From Dokdonia sp. (GTDB lineage Bacteria > Bacteroidota > Bacteroidia > Flavobacteriales > Flavobacteriaceae), in the NCBI GenBank assembly GCA_020630915.1, contig JAHDIF010000001.1, positions 437,261-501,260 on the forward strand: a stretch of DNA of 64,000 nucleotides, in the 5' to 3' direction. Position 1 is the first letter of the stretch, and the number at the start of each line of letters is the position of its first letter. Positions 16,641 through 24,916 of this stretch are shown here, piece by piece. A program made the position numbers and the translations under genes. Under the pieces are notes generated by a model. The model was given only the letters and a program-made list of their open reading frames with translations, had not been told where the DNA came from and did not search any database.

Positions 16641-17030
16641 ATGACATCCATCTTCACAAAAATTATTAATAGAGAAATTCCTGGACACATTGTTGCCGAA
16701 GACGAAAATCATATTGCTATACTAGATATTAATCCCAATGCTAAGGGACATACCTTATGTATCCCAAAACGAGAGGTTAATAAGATTTTTGACCTTCCAG
16801 AACAAGAATATCTTGACTTAATGACCTTCTCGAGAAAAGTGGCTATCGCCTTAGAGAAAACTGTCTCTTGTGAGCGCATAGGCGTTTCTGTAATTGGGCT
16901 AGAAGTGCCTCACGTACATGTGCACTTGATTCCTTTAAAAACTATGGAAGATGCACGTTTTATTAAAAAGGAGAAGCTGTCTCAAGAAGCGTTTGAAGGT
17001 TTGATAAAAGATATTAAGACCAATTTATAA
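16641..17030 (+). CDS. HIT family protein
   Basis: 129 aa, ending 6 bases into the convergent NudK gene. Histidine triad HVHVHLIP near residues 95-102, and KIINREIPGHIVAEDENHIAILDI at the N-terminus in outline, as in Hint-type HIT proteins. The family hydrolyses nucleoside phosphoramidates or dinucleoside polyphosphates. In flavobacteria it commonly sits next to greA, as here (from memory). Confidence 0.93.
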   Translation: MTSIFTKIINREIPGHIVAEDENHIAILDINPNAKGHTLCIPKREVNKIFDLPEQEYLDLMTFSRKVAIALEKTVSCERIGVSVIGLEVPHVHVHLIPLKTMEDARFIKKEKLSQEAFEGLIKDIKTNL

Positions 17031-17609
17031 TCTCGCGCTTTTTTGCAACATCAAGTGCTGTAGTAAAATTACAGTTTTTGCGTCCTTAATCTCTCCTGTT
17101 TGTATCATATGATATGCTTGTGTAAAAGTGTATTCTAACACCTCTATATCTTCACTTTCATCTGGGGCACCGCCACCAGCACTTACTTTTTCAATAGGAG
17201 TATAAGAAGCGATGAATAAATGAATGGTCTCTGTTACAGATCCTGGAGACATGTACAATTCTAGTACCTTCTCTACACGTTCAAGACGATATCCCGTCTC
17301 TTCTTTAATTTCTTTTTTGATGGCGGTTTCTGGATCGTGATAATCTAACAATCCTGCACATACCTCAATGAGCATCCCGTCTTCATTACCATTAAAGTAG
17401 GTAGGAATTCTTAACTGTCTGGTAAGAATAACGGTGTCCTTTTCATCATTGTAAAGCAATACAGCAGCACCATTACCTCGATCATATACTTCTCTTACAA
17501 GTGACTCCCAAGTACCATTGGAATTTTGATAATCAAATGTTACTTTATGAAGCGTTGCCCAGTTGTCTGAGAGTACTTCTTTCTGAATATTTTTAAAACG
17601 GCGTTCCAT
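17025..17609 (-). CDS. nudK: NUDIX hydrolase, GDP-mannose pyrophosphatase type
   Basis: 194 aa from ATG at 17609, which overlaps the kinase stop as TGATG. The NUDIX box reads GLLDYHDPETAIKKEIKEETGY in outline (about residues 87-108, GX5EX7REUXEEXGU pattern with K for R). The N-terminal VYDRGNGAAVLLYN and LTRQLRIPTY match NudK, which cleaves GDP-mannose and related sugar nucleotides. Substrate is inferred from subfamily pattern. It is translationally coupled to the histidine kinase gene. Confidence 0.85.
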   Translation of the reverse strand: MERRFKNIQKEVLSDNWATLHKVTFDYQNSNGTWESLVREVYDRGNGAAVLLYNDEKDTVILTRQLRIPTYFNGNEDGMLIEVCAGLLDYHDPETAIKKEIKEETGYRLERVEKVLELYMSPGSVTETIHLFIASYTPIEKVSAGGGAPDESEDIEVLEYTFTQAYHMIQTGEIKDAKTVILLQHLMLQKSARL

Positions 17610-18799
17610 CACACTAACTTTAAGGCAATTTCCATAGTAGTTCCTTTATCTAGTTCACTTTGCAACACTTTTACATTACCCTCGTGGTACTCTTCAATAA
17701 TACGTTTGGCTAGTGACAACCCTAAGCCCCAACCTCTCTTTTTAGTAGTATAGCCTGGTTCAAAAATAGCATTGTATTTACTTTTTGAAATACCCTTACC
17801 ACTGTCTGTAATATGAATTTTTGCATACCGCGTATCTCGAGTAACGCTCACTTTAAGCTGCCCTTTTCCCTTCATAGCATCTATGGCATTTTTAACCATA
17901 TTCTCTAAGGTCCATCCAAAGAGTTGTTTGTTAAGCATTACGGGCAACTCACCCTGCGGAATATCCAGTTCAAAATCAATGAGTTTTGAGCTTCTTTTTG
18001 AAAGGTAATCATAGGTGTTTTTTGTCTCCGTAATAATGTCCAATTTTTCTAAAACAGGTTTAGATCCTATTTTACTAAAACGATCTGTGATCACTTCGAG
18101 ACGATCAATATCCTTTTTCATTTCATCTATATACTCCGCCTCTATATTTTCTGAACGAAGGATTTCTGTCCACCCTACTAGTGATGAAAGTGGGGTCCCT
18201 ATCTGGTGTGCCGTTTCTTTTGCCATCCCTGCCCAGAGCATGTTTTGAGCAGATGCCTTACTGGTAAGGTAATAAAAGTAAATAAGCGCTATAAAAAGTG
18301 CTACAATCACAAGTAATGCAATAGGGAAGTACTTAAGTTGTCCTATCACGGGGGAATTTCCATAATACAAAATACCATACCCTACACCATCAGATACAAT
18401 TTGAATAGGCTCATTAACCAGAGCAAATTCTTCAGCTTTTTTTGCCAGGTCTTCCTGAGACATCTTTTCGCCATTAGGAATATTAGTGGGCGTATAAATC
18501 TCCTCTTCTAAGTTGTAATTTAATAGAGGGATCGTTGTGTTTTCGGTAATTATTTTTAACTGCAAGCCTTGCAGAACATTATTCAATACTTTTGCATTCT
18601 CATCCGTGAGATTAAGTGGGACATCACCTGTAGCTTCAAAAGCTTTAAAAGCAGCCCCATAAACCTCCATTTTAGAACGTTCTGCCTCCTTTAATTGATT
18701 AAAAAATAGTGACACATTCCATAAAATCAAGGAAACAATCACTAGAGAAGAAATAATTATAAACCAACGCGCTATCTGTGGTCGTGCACTAAAATTCAT
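17609..18799 (-). CDS. Membrane sensor histidine kinase (orphan)
   Basis: 396 aa. Two transmembrane helices (about 11-31 and 157-177) flank a 125-residue periplasmic sensor region with no domain I recognise. The H-box ETAHQIGTPLSSLVGW has the phospho-acceptor His198; the ATPase has NMVKNAIDAM, DSGKGIS and GWGLGLSLAKRI. No response regulator is adjacent; instead its stop overlaps the NudK start. It may signal through an unlinked regulator. Confidence 0.9.
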   Translation of the reverse strand: MNFSARPQIARWFIIISSLVIVSLILWNVSLFFNQLKEAERSKMEVYGAAFKAFEATGDVPLNLTDENAKVLNNVLQGLQLKIITENTTIPLLNYNLEEEIYTPTNIPNGEKMSQEDLAKKAEEFALVNEPIQIVSDGVGYGILYYGNSPVIGQLKYFPIALLVIVALFIALIYFYYLTSKASAQNMLWAGMAKETAHQIGTPLSSLVGWTEILRSENIEAEYIDEMKKDIDRLEVITDRFSKIGSKPVLEKLDIITETKNTYDYLSKRSSKLIDFELDIPQGELPVMLNKQLFGWTLENMVKNAIDAMKGKGQLKVSVTRDTRYAKIHITDSGKGISKSKYNAIFEPGYTTKKRGWGLGLSLAKRIIEEYHEGNVKVLQSELDKGTTMEIALKLV

Positions 18800-18920
18800 A
18801 GGTAAAAGAATTTCATTAAATATAGGGTTTTAGACTTCTTAAAAGAAACGCCACAATATAATTTTCATTGCTCTGTGCTCAACCTATGATACTTAAGCCT
18901 TATCATCCTATTTCCTTACG

Positions 18921-18928
18921 TATCTTTG
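18921..18928 (+). promoter_or_regulatory. Promoter -7 element (TATCTTTG)
   Basis: Exact TAnnTTTG, 15 bases before the GTG at 18944. It overlaps the earlier TTG at 18926, which therefore cannot be the start. Confidence 0.65.
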
Positions 18929-18943
18929 TGTAAAACCACTTAC

Positions 18944-19807
18944 GTGAAAACCATAGACCCAACACAAATTCCTGTTCCAGAACTCTTCGGCTATCTCACA
19001 AGTGCTGTCGGACCGCGTCCTATCGCTTTTGCAAGCACAATAGATCGTGAAGGAAATGTAAATCTTGCTCCTTTTAGCTTCTTTAATGTTTTTGGGGCAA
19101 ACCCACCTATTCTCGTTTTTTCTCCCTCACGTAGCGGTAGAGACAATACTACAAAAAACACCCTAGACAATGTTTTAGAAGTACCAGAAACAGTCGTAAA
19201 TATGGTAGACTACAAGATGGTACAACAGATGTCTCTTGCTAGCACCGCATATGCAAAAGGCGTGAATGAATTTGTAAAAGCGGGACTTACCGAAATCCCG
19301 TCAGAAACCATACAACCTCCACGAGTGGGAGAATCTCCTGTACAAATGGAATGTAAAGTTCTTGAAGTAAAACCGTTAGGAGATCAAGGCGGTGCAGGTA
19401 ATCTAGTGATCTGCGAGATTCTAAAAATTCATATATCTGAAACTATTTTAGACGATAAAGGCGGGATTGATCCTATAAAAATGGATCAAGTAGCCCGAAT
19501 GGGTGCAAACTGGTACAGTAGAGCAAACCAAGGACTTTTTGACGTACCCAAGCCCATAGCTCAAAAAGGCATAGGCATTGATCAAATACCTAACCACATC
19601 CGTAACAGTGCTATTTTAACAGGCAATGATCTAGGGATGTTAGGAAATGTAGAGGCGCTGCCTTGTACTGATGAGATAGACGCTTTCGCGAAAGCGTACC
19701 CAGAAACAATAACCCTCTCACGACAAGAAACACACCTAAAAGCACAACAGTTTTTAAAGGAAAAAAATGTGAATAACGCGTGGAAAGTTCTCCTCGCAAA
19801 GCTTTAA
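18944..19807 (+). CDS. Flavin reductase-like (flavoredoxin) domain protein
   Basis: 287 aa from GTG at 18944. N-terminal FMN-binding split-barrel (about 10-200) with VGPRPIAFASTIDREGNVNLAP and FGANPPILVFSPSR in outline. The family binds FMN and often reduces flavins or disulfides; the substrate here is unknown. The C-terminal 80 residues carry an AFAKA segment from the palindrome at 19682, in a linker that looks solvent exposed. An apparent TTG start at 18926 lies within the promoter and is rejected. Confidence 0.85.
   Translation: MKTIDPTQIPVPELFGYLTSAVGPRPIAFASTIDREGNVNLAPFSFFNVFGANPPILVFSPSRSGRDNTTKNTLDNVLEVPETVVNMVDYKMVQQMSLASTAYAKGVNEFVKAGLTEIPSETIQPPRVGESPVQMECKVLEVKPLGDQGGAGNLVICEILKIHISETILDDKGGIDPIKMDQVARMGANWYSRANQGLFDVPKPIAQKGIGIDQIPNHIRNSAILTGNDLGMLGNVEALPCTDEIDAFAKAYPETITLSRQETHLKAQQFLKEKNVNNAWKVLLAKL
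19682..19695. repeat. Iterated palindrome, coding copy (AFAKA frame)
   Basis: Exact copy near the 3' end of the flavin reductase gene, reading DAFAKAYP. Confidence 0.95.
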
Positions 19808-19843
19808 TTTTTAGCTACATTTACACTTTAAAATTCATTGAAG

Positions 19844-20227
19844 ATGGAAGTACAAGGAAAAGTAAAAATGATAGGTGAAACGCAAACCTTCGGGAGCAAC
19901 GGCTTTCGTAAACGCGAGATTGTAGTCACTACAGAAGAGCAATATCCACAACACATTATGGTGGAATTTGTACAAGACAAAACAGACTTATTAAACAATT
20001 ACCAAGTAGGGCAAGATGTAAAAATAAGCATCAATTTAAGAGGTCGTGAGTGGGTAAATCCACAAGGTGAGACTAAGTATTTTAATAGTATTCAAGGATG
20101 GCGCATTGAGAATTTACAAGCAGCAGCTCCGCAAGGTGCTCCAGACTTACCTCCAATGCCGCCTACAGATGCCTTTGAACCTGCTACAAATCTTAATACA
20201 GAAGATCATGATGATCTGCCTTTTTAG
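19844..20227 (+). CDS. DUF3127 domain protein (OB-fold, SSB-like)
   Basis: 127 aa from ATG at 19844. An N-terminal OB-like domain (1-90; KVKMIGETQTFGSNGFRKRE in outline, then GREWVNPQGETKYFNSIQGW) and a disordered tail ending in the acidic DDLPF. The tail resembles that of SSB (DDDIPF), which recruits DNA-repair proteins, so a nucleic-acid-binding role is plausible (inference). Family function is not established. Confidence 0.8.
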   Translation: MEVQGKVKMIGETQTFGSNGFRKREIVVTTEEQYPQHIMVEFVQDKTDLLNNYQVGQDVKISINLRGREWVNPQGETKYFNSIQGWRIENLQAAAPQGAPDLPPMPPTDAFEPATNLNTEDHDDLPF

Positions 20228-20262
20228 GCATCTCATCTAGGAACCCCTAAAATGTTCCGAAT

Positions 20263-20300
20263 TACCCGCAGCAAACCCCTATTAAGCTGCGGGTTTTTTA
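20263..20300 (+). terminator. Rho-independent terminator
   Basis: Stem ACCCGCAGC / GCTGCGGGT with a 14-base loop, followed by TTTTTT, after the DUF3127 gene. Confidence 0.9.
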
Positions 20301-20340
20301 TGCTTCAAATTTCGCATTTCGATTCGTATTTTTAGAGCTT

Positions 20341-20979
20341 ATGTATGTCCTCTCAAACGAACTTTACTTTCCTCCCATATTGCAAGCCGAAGAAGACGGT
20401 TTGCTTGCCATAGGGGGAGATCTCTCAACAGAACGATTACTGCTGGCCTATAACAACGGAATATTTCCTTGGTTTAACGAAGGGCAAATGGCTCTATGGT
20501 GGAGTCCAGATCCTAGAATGGTCTTACAACCTAAAGATATTTATGTCTCAAAATCAATGCGCAAAGTCCTACGCGACCAGACCTTTACAGTAACTTACAA
20601 TAAAAGTTTTCTTGAGGTTATCCTTCATTGCAAACGTATTAAAAGAGACGGGCAATACGACACCTGGATCACTAATAGTATGGTAGAAGCCTACCTAAAA
20701 CTACACGAGCTAGGCAACGCCATTTCTGTAGAAGTATGGAGAGACGACAATCTTGTAGGCGGCCTTTATGGCATAGATCTAAAAGAAAAAGGAGTGTTTT
20801 GCGGTGAGAGTATGTTTAGCCTAGAAAGTAATGCAAGTAAGGTGGGGTTTATTGCGCTTTCGGGAAAGCTAGAAAAAGAAAACTACCGTCTCATCGATTG
20901 CCAGATGTACACAGATCATCTCGCCAGTCTAGGCGCAGCAGAAATTCCGAGAGAAGAGTTTCTTTCCTTTCTACTTTAA
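20341..20979 (+). CDS. aat: Leucyl/phenylalanyl-tRNA--protein transferase
   Basis: 212 aa. Family motifs: LLAIGGDLSTERLLLAYNNGIFPW (about residues 21-44, in outline), WWSPDPRMVL, GLYGIDLKEKGVFCGESMFS and LIDCQM near 180. The enzyme adds Leu or Phe to N-terminal Arg/Lys, marking proteins for ClpAP/ClpS degradation (N-end rule). A one-mismatch palindrome (GCTTTCGGGAAAGC, 20856-20869) encodes the ALSGKL segment. Confidence 0.95.
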   Translation: MYVLSNELYFPPILQAEEDGLLAIGGDLSTERLLLAYNNGIFPWFNEGQMALWWSPDPRMVLQPKDIYVSKSMRKVLRDQTFTVTYNKSFLEVILHCKRIKRDGQYDTWITNSMVEAYLKLHELGNAISVEVWRDDNLVGGLYGIDLKEKGVFCGESMFSLESNASKVGFIALSGKLEKENYRLIDCQMYTDHLASLGAAEIPREEFLSFLL

Positions 20980-21088
20980 AGCCTTTTCTATAATTGCACC
21001 CCAAATAATTATACTTGAAATTATGCTTCTATAAGAACCTATTTACTATCCGAAATTTTAAATACGTACTTTTTTAGGTACTTTTTTG

Positions 21089-21099
21089 TATATTTGTAC
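21089..21099 (+). promoter_or_regulatory. yefM-yoeB promoter with GTAC operator motifs
   Basis: TATATTTG at 21089-21096 ends four bases before the yefM ATG, so the mRNA is probably leaderless. GTAC occurs at 21066, 21078 and 21096; the E. coli YefM operator core is TGTACA, so these may be antitoxin-binding sites. Confidence 0.5.
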
Positions 21100-21100
21100 T

Positions 21101-21349
21101 ATGGAAATAGTAAACTATACAGACTTTCGCTCCAATCTAAAACATTGGTTTGATAAAGTAATAAATGACGTGAGTGACATTGTTATAAAGAGAAAAAATG
21201 GAAAAGATCTTGTACTAATCTCGCTTGATGAATACAACTCATTAAAGGAAACTACCTATTTATTAACAGGTCGTAACAGAGATATCTTATTAAACTCTAT
21301 CAAAGAACTAGAAGCGGGTAACGGCATTGAAAAACAACTCCTAGACTAA
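21101..21349 (+). CDS. yefM: Antitoxin of a YefM/Phd type module
   Basis: 82 aa from ATG at 21101 (the TTG at 21086 lies in the promoter). N-terminal Phd/YefM DNA-binding fold with YTDFRSNLKHWFDKV and IKRKNGKDLVLISLDEYNSLKET; the C-terminal tail (about 55-82) would wrap the toxin. The stop is directly followed by the toxin ATG (TAAATG), so the two are coupled. The complex likely represses its own promoter. Confidence 0.92.
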   Translation: MEIVNYTDFRSNLKHWFDKVINDVSDIVIKRKNGKDLVLISLDEYNSLKETTYLLTGRNRDILLNSIKELEAGNGIEKQLLD

Positions 21350-21610
21350 ATGTTATTACTGTGGTCACAATCTTCATGGGAGGATTATCTCTACTGGCAA
21401 AAAGTAGATAAAAAAATGGTAAAACGAATCAATGACCTAATTAAAAGCTGTCTAAGAACCCCTTTTGAAGGAATAGGGAAACCAGAAGCCCTCAAAGGGG
21501 ACTTAAAAGGTTATTGGTCTAGGAGAATAACTTCAGAACATAGATTAGTATACAAATATGAAGGAGAAAAACTCTTAATAGCTGCTTGTAGATATCATTA
21601 TGGAAAGTAG
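21350..21610 (+). CDS. yoeB: YoeB family mRNA interferase toxin
   Basis: 86 aa, close to the 84-aa E. coli protein. Catalytic residues are all present: Glu46 in KPEALK, Arg65 in EHRLVY, His83 and Tyr84 in CRYHYGK. YoeB cleaves mRNA at ribosomal A sites when freed from its antitoxin. No frameshift or truncation is seen, so the module appears functional. Confidence 0.95.
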   Translation: MLLLWSQSSWEDYLYWQKVDKKMVKRINDLIKSCLRTPFEGIGKPEALKGDLKGYWSRRITSEHRLVYKYEGEKLLIAACRYHYGK

Positions 21611-21611
21611 A

Positions 21612-21776
21612 ATGCTTTTTATAGCCGTTACAGGTTGCACAATTGGAACAATAGGAATAGCAGCTTCTGACGGCCCTCTACGCTATGCTGATGCTTTTGC
21701 AGCTGCATTTTTTGTAACTTGTGAGCATACTGCATACGTTGCGCAACAGGCATGCCATGCAGCGCAAAATCATTAA
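21612..21776 (+). CDS. Small Ala/Cys-rich ORF after the toxin gene
   Basis: 54 codons from ATG at 21612, one base past the toxin stop (an ATG at 21600 in the same frame would overlap it). The N-terminal half is hydrophobic (MLFIAVTGCTIGTIGIAAS); the C-terminal half is rich in Ala, Cys and His (CEHTAYVAQQACHAAQNH). I recognise no family. It could be a small membrane or secreted peptide, or a chance frame; codon use looks plausible. Confidence 0.4.
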   Translation: MLFIAVTGCTIGTIGIAASDGPLRYADAFAAAFFVTCEHTAYVAQQACHAAQNH

Positions 21777-21794
21777 AATTAAAAAGTTAATTTG

Positions 21795-21956
21795 ATGAAG
21801 TACCCAATAATAGAAATTCTAGTTTTAATTTTTATGTTAACAAATAACTTTCTTAAAAACAAGAAAGAAAGAAAATTGTTATACCAATTAAGTACTCCAA
21901 CTTTAATCTATATCATTGCCTTTATCTTTATAGTATATTGGAATTACTTAAAATAA
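21795..21956 (+). CDS. Small two-helix membrane ORF
   Basis: 53 codons from ATG at 21795. Two hydrophobic helices (about 4-17 and 36-50) flank a Lys-rich loop (KNKKERK). Very AT-rich. No family recognised. Same strand and close spacing to the YefM/YoeB module and the 54-aa ORF suggest a shared accessory cassette. The remaining 50 bases to the tag gene hold nothing I can name. Confidence 0.4.
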   Translation: MKYPIIEILVLIFMLTNNFLKNKKERKLLYQLSTPTLIYIIAFIFIVYWNYLK

Positions 21957-22008
21957 TTTTTAGGCCATCCTGTCATTTTTTTTGTTTAGAGTGACACGCT
22001 ACCTATTT

Positions 22009-22578
22009 CTACACCTCATTATGCCTAAAACAACCCACCTCGTGATCATTAATCATCCCAATAGCCTGCATCGTGGCGTACACAACCGTACTCCCTACAA
22101 ATTTAAATCCGCGTTTTTTTAGGTCTTTAGAAATTGTGTCGCTTAATGGTGTATTTGCAGGCGCATCTTTATAATTCTTAAAACTATTTATAATGGGTGT
22201 GTCATTTACAAAACCCCAGATATACTCAGAAAAGCTCCCGAACTCGCGCTGGATCTCCATAAATTTTTGAGCATTAGTGACGGTTGCTCTCACTTTAAGT
22301 TTGTTGCGAATAATCCCTGGGTCTTGAAGTAATGAATGTATTTTATCTTCTCCATACTGCGCGATACGTTTATAGTCAAAATGATCTAAGGCTACTCTAA
22401 AGTTCTCACGCTTGCGCAGGATCGTAATCCAGCTTAGCCCTGCTTGAAAAGTTTCTAGTACAAGAAACTCAAACAATACATCATCATCTCTTAAAGGCAC
22501 TCCCCATTCTTGATCATGGTATTTTTCATAAAGTTCATCTCCCACGCACCAGCTGCATTTGTGTTTTTTATCGCTCAT
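22009..22578 (-). CDS. tag: DNA-3-methyladenine glycosylase I
   Basis: 189 aa. Zinc-binding CSWC (Cys8, Cys11) pairs with the C-terminal HEVGCFRH; the body has HDQEWGVPLRDDDVLFEFL and FQAGLSWITILRKRENFR, the Tag signatures. It removes 3-methyladenine from alkylated DNA. Length matches the family. Divergent from the thioredoxin-like gene. Confidence 0.96.
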   Translation of the reverse strand: MSDKKHKCSWCVGDELYEKYHDQEWGVPLRDDDVLFEFLVLETFQAGLSWITILRKRENFRVALDHFDYKRIAQYGEDKIHSLLQDPGIIRNKLKVRATVTNAQKFMEIQREFGSFSEYIWGFVNDTPIINSFKNYKDAPANTPLSDTISKDLKKRGFKFVGSTVVYATMQAIGMINDHEVGCFRHNEV

Positions 22579-22644
22579 ATTTTCAGATTATCTTAGCGCA
22601 AAGGAAGGTAGTAAGTAATTTATAAAAATTAAGACCTAACCTAT

Positions 22645-23283
22645 ATGAAAATTGAAGATTTGATAAGCAACACAGAAAAAGAAGTTCTCGTACAACAAGC
22701 ACTGCTTAATGCAATGACCTACGAAACCTATAGAACGTTAGTCGATAATCACACGACAAACGGAACCAGCACCGGGCCTAACCAAACCGAAGCCTTGAGC
22801 AATTACACGATGTTAAATCAGCGTCGCTTAAAAAGGCTTGATAAAACAACAAAATTACATCCAGAAGATATTGCTGCAATAGAGAAATTTAAAGGTGATG
22901 TCACTTGGCTAGTCATCACAGAAAGCTGGTGTGGTGATGCTGCTCAGACAATGCCTGTAATGCAAAAAGTGGCAGCACTCTCTAATGGGATTACGTTAAA
23001 AGTGGTTTTACGTGATGAAAATCTAGCCTTAATGGACGCCTTTCTATATAATGGAGGACGATCTATCCCAAAATTAATTGCCGTAGATAGTACTACTGGA
23101 AAAATACTTGGCGATTGGGGTCCTAGACCTTCTATCGCAACACAATTAGTAGATGATTACAAAAAAGACCACGGCAAACTTACGCCAGAATTTAAACAAG
23201 ATTTACAAGTATGGTATAACCAAGATAAAGGGCAAAATACGGCTCAAGATCTTGTAGCCTTATTAACTAATTCTGAAAGTTAA
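22645..23283 (+). CDS. Thioredoxin-family protein, single-Cys active site
   Basis: 212 aa. A thioredoxin-like fold (about 80-190) with ITESWCGDAAQTMPV where thioredoxins have WCxxC; the second Cys is replaced by Ala, so it cannot form the usual disulfide. The cis-Pro region is GGRSIPKLIAVD. The N-terminal 75 residues are helical. Seen in many bacteroidetes and of unknown substrate. Its end overlaps the convergent TonB-like gene by 17 bases. Confidence 0.8.
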   Translation: MKIEDLISNTEKEVLVQQALLNAMTYETYRTLVDNHTTNGTSTGPNQTEALSNYTMLNQRRLKRLDKTTKLHPEDIAAIEKFKGDVTWLVITESWCGDAAQTMPVMQKVAALSNGITLKVVLRDENLALMDAFLYNGGRSIPKLIAVDSTTGKILGDWGPRPSIATQLVDDYKKDHGKLTPEFKQDLQVWYNQDKGQNTAQDLVALLTNSES

Positions 23284-23995
23284 ATGTAATACTTCCCAAT
23301 TGCGTAGCCTTTTGAGAAGCACTAAATATAGCGTCTTTGGCATACGCCTGGGCTTGATCAATTAAGCATCCATTTTCTGAAGTGGATGCTTTTTTATTAA
23401 AGGTCATTTGAGTGATAGCTCCTTTATTGTTAACAGTTATGTTAAGAACAATTTTACCCCTTGCGTCGCAGGTATATACAGGGTTTGGTATAAATCGAGC
23501 ATCCCTATCTACAAGATGATACGAGACCGTACTTTCTCTCTTTGCAGCCGCATTACGTCGTTCACGCTCACGTTCTCTAGCCTCTATCTGTGCCCGTACT
23601 TCTTCCTTATGTTGCTCTAGTGCTAGTTCTTGCTTTTTACGGCTTTCAGAAAGGGTATTCTCTGTTTCTGCTGTAAGGTCTTGAACACTTTTTAACTGGC
23701 GTGCTTCTATAGCCTTTCTAATCTCATCTTCTTGATCAAAGAGTTCTTTACTCTCCTTTTTAAGTTGCTGGCTCGTGTTATACGCACGGTGGCTTTGCAC
23801 ATTATTACTAGCAATAGGTTTTGATACTTCTTCTTGCTCTTCTTCCATTTCTTGTATTACAGGGATTTCTATAAACTCTTCCTCTGGATTAGGATTCTCA
23901 AAAGGTTTGACTCCCAAAAAGAAAAATACAAGCACCAGTAAGCAAGCACCTGTAAAGGTGATGAACATTGCTTTATCTGCCGAAGATAGTTTCAT
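23267..23995 (-). CDS. TonB-like energy transducer
   Basis: 242 aa. One N-terminal membrane helix (about 10-28), a Pro/Glu region, a long charged coiled coil (about 75-155, rich in Glu, Arg and Lys), and a C-terminal domain (about 160-242) with IPNPVYTCDARGKIVLNITVNNKG in outline, as in TonB/TolA C-terminal domains. Likely couples the inner membrane to outer-membrane receptors, with Exb or Tol partners elsewhere. The next gene in the same direction, 53 bases upstream in the window, is truB. Confidence 0.75.
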   Translation of the reverse strand: MKLSSADKAMFITFTGACLLVLVFFFLGVKPFENPNPEEEFIEIPVIQEMEEEQEEVSKPIASNNVQSHRAYNTSQQLKKESKELFDQEDEIRKAIEARQLKSVQDLTAETENTLSESRKKQELALEQHKEEVRAQIEARERERERRNAAAKRESTVSYHLVDRDARFIPNPVYTCDARGKIVLNITVNNKGAITQMTFNKKASTSENGCLIDQAQAYAKDAIFSASQKATQLGSITFNFQN

Positions 23996-24048
23996 AGTAC
24001 GTACAAAATAACCAAAATATCTACCACTTATTGTTGTTTTAACAGTCT

Positions 24049-24744
24049 TTAATCGTTCGTAAAACTGTTTTCAAACGCCTCAATAGTAGTGGCATTTATC
24101 ACATCGTGATCGCCTATTTTAGTTCTTTTTAAGGCGGTAAGATGTGCACCGCTGTTCAGACCTTTCCCAAAATCATAGGCGAGCGAGCGTATGTAAGTGC
24201 CTTTACTGCAGGACACTTTAAAGTCTATTTCCGGCAAGGCTATTCTGGTAATTTCAAAGGAGTGAATGGTCACCTCTCGCGTTGGAATATCTACCTCTTC
24301 CCCTTTTCTAGCAAATTCGTACAAGCGCTTTCCATCCTTTTTTAATGCCGAAAATATAGGAGGTCGCTGTTGTATGTTTCCTGTGTACGCTTTCGCGAAA
24401 GCGTGAATCATCTCATCACTTATATGCTCCGTAGGGAATGTCTGGTCTACCGCTGTTTCTAGATCATACGACGGAGTGGTTGCACCCACCATAATAGTAC
24501 CTGTATACTCCTTTTCCTGTCCCATAAATTCATTAATGCGCTTGGTAAACTTACCTGTACAGATAATCATCAATCCCGTCGCAAGCGGATCTAATGTGCC
24601 CGCGTGACCCACCTTAATTTTTTTAATATTGAGGTTCTTACGAATAAGCCAGCGCACCTTATTCACTAGTTGAAAGCTACTCCACTCTAAAGGTTTGTCA
24701 AATAGAAGTACCTGTCCATCCTTATAATCTTGATCTGTGAGCAT
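24049..24744 (-). CDS. truB: tRNA pseudouridine(55) synthase
   Basis: 231 aa. Catalytic Asp52 in GHAGTLDPLATGLM; also FMGQEKEYTGTI, QQRPPIFSALKKDGKRLYE and CSKGTYIRSLAYDFG. It makes pseudouridine 55 in the T loop of tRNAs. The palindrome at 24389 encodes AFAKA at residues 114-118, one turn before YTGNIQQ, where other TruB proteins have a helix of the same length. The gene set truB-uppP-DUF3098-ftsX is interrupted by one opposite-strand gene. Confidence 0.97.
   Translation of the reverse strand: MLTDQDYKDGQVLLFDKPLEWSSFQLVNKVRWLIRKNLNIKKIKVGHAGTLDPLATGLMIICTGKFTKRINEFMGQEKEYTGTIMVGATTPSYDLETAVDQTFPTEHISDEMIHAFAKAYTGNIQQRPPIFSALKKDGKRLYEFARKGEEVDIPTREVTIHSFEITRIALPEIDFKVSCSKGTYIRSLAYDFGKGLNSGAHLTALKRTKIGDHDVINATTIEAFENSFTND
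24389..24402. repeat. Iterated palindrome, coding copy (AFAKA frame)
   Basis: Exact copy in truB (minus-strand reading HAFAKAYT). It does not alter protein length relative to the family pattern I recall. Confidence 0.95.
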
Positions 24745-24916
24745 ATCTGAATTTTACACCTTTTTGAGGTTTACAAACACTGGCAAGTTAGAATTTTATT
24801 TGGGATTATTTCGATTAGAAGCCATTATGAATAAATTGTTATTTCTCGCAGTAAGACCTGACTTATTCGCATTTTGTTTCCTAAATTTACTAATGCTATA
24901 ATAAAAGAAATAATAA

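Noticed and set aside
18926..18944. TTG start for the flavin reductase
   Set aside because: It lies within the TATCTTTG promoter box; GTG at 18944 is used instead.
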